A stretch of 64,000 nucleotides of DNA from Methanobrevibacter millerae (GTDB lineage: Archaea > Methanobacteriota > Methanobacteria > Methanobacteriales > Methanobacteriaceae): positions 2,154,001 to 2,218,000 of the forward strand of contig NZ_CP011266.1 of the NCBI RefSeq assembly GCF_001477655.1, read 5' to 3'. Of the stretch, positions 57,575 through 64,000 are shown piece by piece. Position 1 is the stretch's first letter; each line of letters starts with the position of its first letter. The notes beneath the pieces are model-generated. The model was not told the origin of the DNA, ran no database searches, and saw nothing but the letters and a program-made list of their open reading frames with translations. A program made the position numbers and the translations under genes.

Positions 57575-59044
57575 CTAAGCGAATTTGCCGCCAGCCATTT
57601 TCATACGATCTTTCAATATGCATCTGCCACCTTGTTTACCTCCAATAGGAACTTTTGGAGTACCCATTGAATTCATACAACGTGCCATAATAGCAGAACC
57701 TAATGCAAGACCATCTTCAACAAAAACAACATTTTCAAATTTATCCTGAACAGCCTCTAAAATCAATTCAGGTTTGCGTCCCGTAATACCTGCCCTTCCA
57801 GTAATACCTAATGCAGAACCTGGAACAATAACATTTTCCTTAAATGCAACATCCAATACACGGGTAACAATGTTTGTACTTACATAATCCAAAGTGGAAA
57901 GTAAAGTACCTACACCATCCTCATCATAGAATTGTGCACCCAATTCCATCAGTTCCGGAAGTTTATCTCCATTGAAACCAACATCACAGCCTATTAATGT
58001 GGTACCTGCAGCATCAGCGGCAACAGGATTTACCGGAACAGTACCGAATCTGTCAACGTCCATAGGAACTTTTTGAATATTGATTAATTTATGAGCTTCC
58101 AATGCATTGGCTTCAGCTTTTTTCTTATCTCCTTTCTTAGCATCTTTTTCATTGTATAAATCTAAAGCTGCACCATTTTTCTTATCGATTTTACCTGAAC
58201 CTCTAGCCAAGGAATCACTTACAACACCTGCCAAACCTAAAAAGTTTCCAACAGTGTTCGCATAAGGTTCATTATCGTTAACTATACGACCTGCCAAAGT
58301 GGAACCAAAATCCAGTGACACACAAGGATTTCTATAGTCAACATCTGTCCATTTAGCACCTAATTTAATACCTGCTGTTACAAGTTCACCTTCCATCTCA
58401 TTTGCAACTGTTTCTTTTCCTTCAGGAGGAACAACACTTACAACAGCACCGTCAAAGAGAATGTTTTCCAAAAGGGAATGTTTTTGCAATCTTTCAGGAA
58501 GCTGTGAAATACCCATTGCAGGAGACATCTTACGTGGAGGAATATCCGCTTCAAGACAACCGTCAGCAAGAGCAATAATCAATTGACCTGCTTCCTCAGC
58601 AGTTGCAAAACCTGCAGTAACACCAGTAGATCTAACAACAAAATCCAAATCTTCGTCTTTATCGACATGACATTTCCTTAAAGCTTCCAAAACAGTATCA
58701 CGAACAAGCTCAGTTACAGCCTCTTTGGAAAGTTCAATACCCCAAACAGTTTTACCGAAAACTTCCTCATTGGCTTTAGGCGGTCTGATGTCACGAGTCA
58801 TTTTAACAGTTTTATTTAACAAATAAGACTCGCTGGTGTTCAAATTAGTAGCCATAACAATACATTTGGTAGTAGTGTTACCTAATTCAACAGAAGCTGT
58901 CACATAAAAAACATCAGGCTTCTTAACAGCACCAGGACTTGCGGGTCCTGCTCTTTGAGCTTTTAAATTTGCCAAATTACCTTCTTTAGAATGAGCAATA
59001 ATAGGCTTAGGACCTTTATTAAAAATTTTACTTAAAAAAGACAT
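57575..59044 (-). CDS. mmp14: Methanogenesis marker protein 14
   Basis: 489 aa. After a basic N-terminus, VTASVELGNTTTKCIVMATN and SLDFGSTLAGRIVNDNEPYA are actin/acetate-kinase-like phosphate loops, and TGRAGITGRKPELILEAVQD and VFVEDGLALGSAIMARCMN follow. The family is restricted to methanogens and its members resemble HSP70/actin-like ATPases that reactivate corrinoid proteins. It sits next to the mtr operon, so a role in keeping MtrA corrinoid active is plausible but inferred. It has its own promoter after the mtr terminator. Confidence 0.85.
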   Translation of the reverse strand: MSFLSKIFNKGPKPIIAHSKEGNLANLKAQRAGPASPGAVKKPDVFYVTASVELGNTTTKCIVMATNLNTSESYLLNKTVKMTRDIRPPKANEEVFGKTVWGIELSKEAVTELVRDTVLEALRKCHVDKDEDLDFVVRSTGVTAGFATAEEAGQLIIALADGCLEADIPPRKMSPAMGISQLPERLQKHSLLENILFDGAVVSVVPPEGKETVANEMEGELVTAGIKLGAKWTDVDYRNPCVSLDFGSTLAGRIVNDNEPYANTVGNFLGLAGVVSDSLARGSGKIDKKNGAALDLYNEKDAKKGDKKKAEANALEAHKLINIQKVPMDVDRFGTVPVNPVAADAAGTTLIGCDVGFNGDKLPELMELGAQFYDEDGVGTLLSTLDYVSTNIVTRVLDVAFKENVIVPGSALGITGRAGITGRKPELILEAVQDKFENVVFVEDGLALGSAIMARCMNSMGTPKVPIGGKQGGRCILKDRMKMAGGKFA

Positions 59045-59105
59045 TATTCAACCTCTCCAATATAAAGTTAAATAATAATCTATTATTAAGATAATATAAA
59101 TTTTA
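59045..59105 (-). promoter_or_regulatory. mmp14-cobY promoter
   Basis: The minus-strand TATA box TTTATATTAT lies at about 59091-59100, giving an expected start about 25 bases downstream and a short leader. GGAGAGGTT at 59050-59058 precedes the ATG at 59044. It lies directly after the mtrH terminator. Confidence 0.55.
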
Positions 59106-59145
59106 TTAAAATATTTTGAAAAAAAGTAGTGTAAAATAAAAAAAA

Positions 59146-59171
59146 GATTAGATGATAAAAATCATCTAATC
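59146..59171 (-). terminator. Intrinsic terminator of the mtr operon
   Basis: GATTAGATGAT (59146-59156) pairs perfectly with ATCATCTAATC (59161-59171) around AAAA. On the minus strand it is followed by TTTTTTTT. It lies 14 bases after the mtrH stop and separates the mtr and mmp14 transcripts. Confidence 0.9.
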
Positions 59172-59184
59172 AGGACCCCTATAT

Positions 59185-60117
59185 CTATAATAATTTGTTA
59201 ATTGGGTGGTCTTCTACAGGTTCAGTACCGATATCTTTTGCTGCTTCAGCAATCATGATATCAGCCATACCACAAGCAGGGAATGCGAGTCTTGCGTTTT
59301 CGATAGGTCCAAAGAGAACGAAGTCTCCTCCAGCCATTTGTTGAACAATGTTGGAACCTATATCACAGACAGGCCATGCTTCTTTGTGTTCTTTTTTGTA
59401 TCCTCTTAACCAGTCCCATGCAGATGGAACGTTGTGGATACCTGATCCTACTGGGTATCCCCATTTAGCTTTTACTGCGAAAGAAGTTCTTACTGCAGGA
59501 CCAGCACCTTGACCTAATGGAGTAACTGCTACGTCCATGAATGGTTTAGTAATACCACATTCATCAGCCATTTCAAGAATACCTTTGTCAATAACATCTC
59601 CACCGTCTTCCCAAATTTGGATTTTACCTTCTACACCAGGGTTCATTGGGTTGAAACCTAAGAGAATGGAAGCATCGATGTCGGAGTTTTTAACTGCTTC
59701 AATTTCTTCAGCTTCTGCAGCCATACTTAAAGAGTTGTATACAGCTCTTTCACATAATCCGACTTCTTGTACATATTCTACACCTGCAATTTTAGCAGAA
59801 GCTGCAGTTGAGTCAATAAGGAAAGGTTTGTCACAGATGTCTCCAACGAATTCTAAGTATTTTACCATAGCTTCCGGAGTAGCACCGAAAGTTTGTACAA
59901 CACAAGGGTTTCCGGTTACATCAGACATTTCTTCCATTGTTTTAATTCTTTCTTCAGCAGCATCTTTATCAAAGATACCTTCTTTTTCATCACTAATAAT
60001 GTTATGTCCGCCGTAAAAGATGGTTCCTGCTAAAACGGTAGGATATTCACCAGGTTGACCTCCCATTTTCATACCAGCAACATCAATGACGAGTTGTTCT
60101 TTATCAAATCTTAACAT
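59185..60117 (-). CDS. mtrH: Tetrahydromethanopterin S-methyltransferase subunit H
   Basis: 310 aa, TIM-barrel methyltransferase: MKMGGQPGEYPTVLAGTIFY, IDSTAASAKIAGVEYVQEVG, LLGFNPMNPGVEGKIQIWED and VTPLGQGAGPAVRTSFAVKA are family hallmarks. MtrH moves the methyl group from methyl-tetrahydromethanopterin to the cobalt of the MtrA corrinoid. It is a peripheral subunit on the cytoplasmic side. It is the last gene of the mtr operon, just before the terminator, with AGGAGGATTATTTT before the ATG. Confidence 0.97.
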   Translation of the reverse strand: MLRFDKEQLVIDVAGMKMGGQPGEYPTVLAGTIFYGGHNIISDEKEGIFDKDAAEERIKTMEEMSDVTGNPCVVQTFGATPEAMVKYLEFVGDICDKPFLIDSTAASAKIAGVEYVQEVGLCERAVYNSLSMAAEAEEIEAVKNSDIDASILLGFNPMNPGVEGKIQIWEDGGDVIDKGILEMADECGITKPFMDVAVTPLGQGAGPAVRTSFAVKAKWGYPVGSGIHNVPSAWDWLRGYKKEHKEAWPVCDIGSNIVQQMAGGDFVLFGPIENARLAFPACGMADIMIAEAAKDIGTEPVEDHPINKLL

Positions 60118-60129
60118 AAAATAATCCTC

Positions 60130-60381
60130 CTATAAAAGACTAGCTAATAATGTTTGGAACATTGATATAGCACCAAATTTTATAGATACAATCAATATAA
60201 ATAATCCAAGTATAATACCATATAAAATACCAACATCTCTTCCTGTTTGTTGTCCTAAACGTTGGTAGTATTCACCAACAGTGAAATCAACTTTTTCTTC
60301 AGCATCATCTAATTTGCTAGCTAAATCGTTGAATTCGTCTGCTGATACCATTACTTGAGGTATTGAATTTTCTTCACTCAT
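60130..60381 (-). CDS. mtrG: Methyltransferase subunit MtrG
   Basis: 83 aa from the ATG at 60381 ([20 protein letters not shown]), chosen because AGAGGTG precedes it. A helical N-terminal part ([20 protein letters not shown]) precedes one C-terminal membrane helix ([20 protein letters not shown]). MtrG is a small single-span subunit of the Na+-pumping Mtr complex. It lies between mtrF and mtrH. Confidence 0.93.
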   Translation of the reverse strand: MSEENSIPQVMVSADEFNDLASKLDDAEEKVDFTVGEYYQRLGQQTGRDVGILYGIILGLFILIVSIKFGAISMFQTLLASLL

Positions 60382-60391
60382 TTTAACACCT

Positions 60392-60598
60392 CTATAATCC
60401 ACATGCTCTTGCAATGAAAGGAATAATAACTACTAAAAGGAGAGCAAAACAAATACCTATAGCAATTCCTTTTACTCTGGTTGCAAGTAATCCTGCGAAA
60501 AGTTTACCTTCCCTTGCAATAAGTTTTGAGCTGTATTCAGCTTCTTCGGAAGCTTTTTTAATTCCGCCTACGTTAGGTTTATTAGAAATTTGCACCAT
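60392..60598 (-). CDS. mtrF: Methyltransferase subunit MtrF
   Basis: 68 aa, [20 protein letters not shown]. The amphipathic part [20 protein letters not shown] is followed by one membrane helix ([20 protein letters not shown]). It resembles the C-terminal anchor region of MtrA, as is known for this family. It is placed 13 bases after mtrA with a GGAGGAA binding site. Confidence 0.93.
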   Translation of the reverse strand: MVQISNKPNVGGIKKASEEAEYSSKLIAREGKLFAGLLATRVKGIAIGICFALLLVVIIPFIARACGL

Positions 60599-60611
60599 AA
60601 ATTATTCCTCC

Positions 60612-61325
60612 TTATATCAAGAATAAAAATCCGATTACTAAAGTGAAGATTAAACCGATCATTATACCTTGGACTTTACCAGCATAATTACCTGCCATAT
60701 TCCTTTGAACAGCACCGACCATATCAATTTTAGTATTGATATTTCTGATTCTTGCTTCAATAAGAGCAGTTTCAGCAGAAACAACTTTCATTGCTTCTCC
60801 TTCGTCTTCATCACCGTCATCATCATCTACGGAAATGACCATAGCTTCTTCTTCGAAAGCACCAGGATCTTTTTCTACACATTCATTAATTTTAGATTGG
60901 ATAGTTCCAATATCTTCAGTATCGATTAAGTCAACAATTTCTAATTGTTGTTGGAATCTTTCAACACCATCTAATGGAACATTTTCTACAAATGGAATAG
61001 CACCAGTTGCGCCAATAATTTTCTTTTTATCCGGGTCAGCACCATTTTCATGTAATGCTTTGAAACTTTGACCGGTAATGTGTCCTTGCACTTCAGCACC
61101 AGCCAATATTAAGAAACGGATATTAGGATTAGAAATGATATTTGCTACAACTTTTTCAATTCCTAAGTTTTCTGTTTTACATGGGCCTGCAATAGCTGCT
61201 CCAGATAATTCAGCTTCAATGTGAGAAGCTAAAGTAGTTACTGCAACAGGACTTTCCGGATCACCTACAACGTAATCCCCACTGATAACAGGCCAGCCGT
61301 CTGCAGGAGCTTTTTTATCAGCCAT
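60612..61325 (-). CDS. mtrA: Corrinoid-binding methyltransferase subunit MtrA
   Basis: 237 aa. The soluble domain has [40 protein letters not shown] (His is the axial corrinoid ligand in the family) and [20 protein letters not shown]. An acidic linker ([10 protein letters not shown]) leads to one C-terminal membrane helix ([18 protein letters not shown]). It carries the methyl group between MtrH and coenzyme M; the demethylation step drives Na+ export. Its ATG directly follows the mtrB TAG. Confidence 0.97.
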   Translation of the reverse strand: MADKKAPADGWPVISGDYVVGDPESPVAVTTLASHIEAELSGAAIAGPCKTENLGIEKVVANIISNPNIRFLILAGAEVQGHITGQSFKALHENGADPDKKKIIGATGAIPFVENVPLDGVERFQQQLEIVDLIDTEDIGTIQSKINECVEKDPGAFEEEAMVISVDDDDGDEDEGEAMKVVSAETALIEARIRNINTKIDMVGAVQRNMAGNYAGKVQGIMIGLIFTLVIGFLFLI

Positions 61326-61643
61326 CTAGATACCCCCGATTGATATTGCAGCGAATATGACAAATATAGCAATTAAGAATCCGTAAACAATGTTAGTTAA
61401 TAAACCTGCAGTAACATAGGAACCTTCCCTTCCAGGGTAAGCTCCAGCAGGACTGGAATAAGGATCTAATGCAGCCATTAATTCATCTGCAGCTGCTTCT
61501 ACTTTTGCAACACCTTCACCAACTTCATCCATAGATAGGAGAACAACTCCTGAACCTAAAGATGATCCGATTACCCCAGTTACAGGGTCATATGCGAAAT
61601 TCATTTCAGGTACAATTTGTACCATAGGTAACATTTGAGCCAT
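61326..61643 (-). CDS. mtrB: Methyltransferase subunit MtrB
   Basis: 105 aa, MAQMLPMVQIVPEMNFAYDP, with TGVIGSSLGSGVVLLSMDEV. One C-terminal membrane helix (LLTNIVYGFLIAIFVIFAAI) anchors it. The family is part of the membrane-bound Mtr core. AGGAGG precedes the ATG, and its stop codon abuts the mtrA start. Confidence 0.95.
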   Translation of the reverse strand: MAQMLPMVQIVPEMNFAYDPVTGVIGSSLGSGVVLLSMDEVGEGVAKVEAAADELMAALDPYSSPAGAYPGREGSYVTAGLLTNIVYGFLIAIFVIFAAISIGGI

Positions 61644-61655
61644 ATTTAATTCCTC

Positions 61656-62471
61656 CTATTCATCTACTTTAGGCCATAAACCAGCCCATCTAGTTGATGC
61701 TGCGTCATTACATGAAGCTTGTACGAATGCTCTGAATGAAATAACCCAACCGATTAAACCTACTAAAGTGACTAAGAGAGCGCCTAATCCAGCACCGATG
61801 GTTGACATTAAACCTACAATAGTCATTGATAAGAATGCGGTTGAAGCAGCACATTTTAAAGTTCTTACTTGATCTTCGTTTGGTCCTAAACATGCGTTGA
61901 ATGGGTGTTGGATAGCCATAGTACATAATATGAATAATACAGCAATGAATCCAGAAGCAACAACACTTTCATAAATAGGCATCATATTGAAACTACCTGC
62001 AATAGCTACAGAAAATGCAAAGATAGATATACATGCAGCACCAGCAATTTCAATAGTACATTGGAGCATGATAGGGATTTTCATACCTACAATTTTAGTT
62101 GCAACAATAGCAATAATAGCACCAATAATAACAGCAACAACGAAAGCTACAATAGGTCCTGCAATAGGCATTTTAAGAATAGTTGCTAAACTGAGACCAG
62201 TTAAAGCTGAAATAACACCAACAGATAATGACATGTAACCGATAGATGGTACACCAGTACCTAAACCGTAACTTGCTACTCTACGAATAGCATCTGATCC
62301 CCATACGATAGCGAGAACAGCACCAATTGCTGCAATAACTGGACCAATGATACCTCCTACGATACCACCTAAATAAATACAAATTAATCCACCAACGATA
62401 CCTAAAGCTAATAACATAGTTGAGCTTACTGCACCTGCAGCTGCACCGTCAGCACTTCCACCAGCAGACAT
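61656..62471 (-). CDS. mtrC: Methyltransferase subunit MtrC
   Basis: 271 aa with about seven hydrophobic segments (MLLALGIVGGLICIYLGGIV, IVAFVVAVIIGAIIAIVATK, FIAVLFILCTMAIQHPFNA). CLGPNEDQVRTLKCAASTAF and CNDAASTRWAGLWPKV at the end are conserved in MtrC. With MtrD and MtrE it forms the membrane core thought to carry Na+. The ATG is one base after the mtrD stop, and its GGAGG lies within the mtrD end. Confidence 0.96.
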   Translation of the reverse strand: MSAGGSADGAAAGAVSSTMLLALGIVGGLICIYLGGIVGGIIGPVIAAIGAVLAIVWGSDAIRRVASYGLGTGVPSIGYMSLSVGVISALTGLSLATILKMPIAGPIVAFVVAVIIGAIIAIVATKIVGMKIPIMLQCTIEIAGAACISIFAFSVAIAGSFNMMPIYESVVASGFIAVLFILCTMAIQHPFNACLGPNEDQVRTLKCAASTAFLSMTIVGLMSTIGAGLGALLVTLVGLIGWVISFRAFVQASCNDAASTRWAGLWPKVDE

Positions 62472-62472
62472 T

Positions 62473-63174
62473 TTATATACCTCCTGTTAAAATAACACAG
62501 AAAATTCCGAGAACGACAGATGCGATAGCACATGCGAGTGCACCAGTACCAATTCTTTTGAATTTAGGGTCGTGCATACCTTCAATAGTACCACCAATGT
62601 TATATGAAGCAATAACAGAGTTGATGAAGAAAACACCTACACCTAAAATAGCAGCTAAACCGATACTTACAGCAGGATCAGTTACAAAGGTACTATCATT
62701 AACAGCAGTGTTAATACCATAGTATACTAATCCACCACCGAAACCACCAAGGAGACCTCCTATAAGACCACTTACAAATGAAGTAGTAGGTACACCGTGA
62801 CCTTCGGTACCAGGAGTTTTGTATGCTTCTTGGTTACGTTTGGTAATCCAGTCAACAGGTACTTTAGATGCTGCAGGTACTACACCTACACCAAAGATGT
62901 AGATAAAGTTAGCTATAAGCATAGTAATACCCATCATGATCATAGCACCTATTGCACCACTTATACATATTATATAAAATGGTTGACCAGACATAGATGC
63001 AGCAGTAATAAGACCAGTTAAACCTGCACCAGCAGCTAACATAGCAGTACCAGTACCTACACCGGTAGCTGTAGCCATTGCCGCAGGAGCCCCTCCTACA
63101 GGAATAAAGTGCACACCAGCACCAATCATAATACCGCCTATTGCGATGAATAAAATTAAACTAATTGGATCCAT
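62473..63174 (-). CDS. mtrD: Methyltransferase subunit MtrD
   Basis: 233 aa from the ATG at 63174 (MDPISLILFIAIGGIMIGAG) with AGGAGGTTTCGATT upstream; a longer in-frame version overlaps mtrE and lacks a binding site. Multi-span membrane protein: FIPVGGAPAAMATATGVGTG, AGLTGLITAASMSGQPFYI, VDWITKRNQEAYKTPGTEGH and FVSGLIGGLLGGFGGGLVY. It is a core Na+-translocating subunit. Short spacing shows tight co-expression. Confidence 0.96.
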   Translation of the reverse strand: MDPISLILFIAIGGIMIGAGVHFIPVGGAPAAMATATGVGTGTAMLAAGAGLTGLITAASMSGQPFYIICISGAIGAMIMMGITMLIANFIYIFGVGVVPAASKVPVDWITKRNQEAYKTPGTEGHGVPTTSFVSGLIGGLLGGFGGGLVYYGINTAVNDSTFVTDPAVSIGLAAILGVGVFFINSVIASYNIGGTIEGMHDPKFKRIGTGALACAIASVVLGIFCVILTGGI

Positions 63175-63187
63175 AATCGAAACCTCC

Positions 63188-64000
63188 TTATTCTTCCTCA
63201 TATGGTCCGTATTTATTTCTTGCAAATACTTCTAATCTGTCATTCATAATAATTAATAAAATAACGATTATAATACCTACAATAATACCGCCAGTAATTC
63301 CAAATACTACTGTATTCCAGAAACTAAAGAATACAACGAGACCGAAACAGAAACCAGTTAATGGTCCACCGAATTTAGCACAGAAGTTTACAACATCCAT
63401 AGAGTTTTTAGCACCTAATGGAGCTTTAGTAACGATATCCCCTTGAATAGCTACAGGAGTACCTCCACCAAATTCGAATTTTTGATATTCACTTTCTGCA
63501 CCATAGTGAACATCCCCAGTTGAGGAACCGATAGCTCCTAAAGCAATACCCCAAAGCATAGCTAAAAGAGGTAATGGGAATACGTGTAATGGGCCAGACA
63601 TACCAGTTGGAATAATCATTAAGTAAGAAATTCCAACAATACAAAAACTAGTTATAAATCCGTGACCTACAATAGGTCCTAAAGATTGTGATAATACATC
63701 CATAAATAATGGTTGTTCGAATTGTGATTGACCAACAATCCTACCCATGTGGGATGTAACAGTATAAATTGCGTGAACACAAGCAGCGACAGCAGCACCA
63801 ATTGCAATAGCGATTACTGGGAATCCAGGAACCATACCAAACATTGAAATTAATATATATGCAATAGCACCAGCTACACCACACCAAACACCATAAGCGA
63901 CCGGTTCACCAGAAGCCGCTTTGTTTATCATACGGTGTAAATGTCCCATTTGTGGAGCAAGTTGAACTTGTGAGTTAGGGTTACTTTGAGAACCGATATC
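63188..64000 (-). CDS. mtrE: Methyltransferase subunit MtrE (N-terminus beyond window)
   Basis: 271 codons seen, starting in frame at the window edge with DIGSQSNPNSQVQLAPQMGH; about 30 N-terminal residues are missing. Internal hallmarks are INKAASGEPVAYGVWCGVAG, FLVDV-type membrane segments, PIVGHGFITSFCIVGISYLM, IGSSTGDVHYGAESEYQKFE and the acidic end NKYGPYEEE. It is a multi-span membrane core subunit and the first gene of mtrEDCBAFGH. The operon promoter is outside the window. Confidence 0.96.
   Translation of the reverse strand, partial: DIGSQSNPNSQVQLAPQMGHLHRMINKAASGEPVAYGVWCGVAGAIAYILISMFGMVPGFPVIAIAIGAAVAACVHAIYTVTSHMGRIVGQSQFEQPLFMDVLSQSLGPIVGHGFITSFCIVGISYLMIIPTGMSGPLHVFPLPLLAMLWGIALGAIGSSTGDVHYGAESEYQKFEFGGGTPVAIQGDIVTKAPLGAKNSMDVVNFCAKFGGPLTGFCFGLVVFFSFWNTVVFGITGGIIVGIIIVILLIIMNDRLEVFARNKYGPYEEE

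Overview
The window comes from an AT-rich, pseudomurein-type methanogen of the Methanobacteriales, most likely a Methanobrevibacter. The evidence is an mtrEDCBAFGH operon, an mvhDGAB hydrogenase operon, methanogenesis marker protein 14, CobY, an archaeal L10e and the KEOPS subunit Pcc1. The species cannot be named from the sequence alone.

Layout. (1) 1-8.5 kb: a giant multi-domain glycosyltransferase leaving the left edge, two divergent glycosyltransferases behind a duplicated 70-bp promoter segment, a small exported protein and a methyltransferase. (2) 8.7-22.6 kb: an insertion-sequence graveyard with one intact IS4-type element (9-bp target duplication), dead IS1182-type and ISM1-like elements, and nested insertions, with three SAM methyltransferase genes stranded between them. 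(3) 22.6-39.2 kb: a leftward cell-surface polymer operon. It runs from an ABC-2 exporter pair (tagG/tagH type) through a 1199-residue GT2-GT2-TagF-like fusion, an FkbM methyltransferase and a beta-helix acyltransferase to three more GT2 proteins. A composite IS (one element inside another) cuts the operon exactly at the tagH stop codon. (4) 39.3-50.2 kb: housekeeping genes (L10e, two pcc1 copies around an IS, a HIGH nucleotidyltransferase, dihydroorotase) mixed with broken accessory genes (an Rpn-like relic, a DUF4062-ATPase with an in-frame TGA, a DUF4143 ATPase with an A7 frameshift). (5) 50.2-64 kb: leftward core energy genes: mvhDGAB, sufCB, a PRC-barrel protein, cobY, mmp14 and mtrEDCBAFGH running off the right edge.

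How the genes work together. Mtr makes methyl-coenzyme M and pumps Na+. Mvh supplies H2 electrons to heterodisulfide reductase. SufBC builds the Fe-S clusters both systems need, and CobY belongs to the corrinoid pathway that supplies the MtrA cofactor. The glycosyltransferase clusters with TagGH and the TagF-like domain suggest export of a teichoic-acid-like or other phosphopolyol/glycan polymer to the cell surface. Two genes are split by exactly the shift that a -1 slip on a 7-nt homopolymer would repair, which suggests programmed frameshifting, phase variation or sequencing error.

All family assignments were made by eye from motifs. Domain boundaries and relic ends are approximate.
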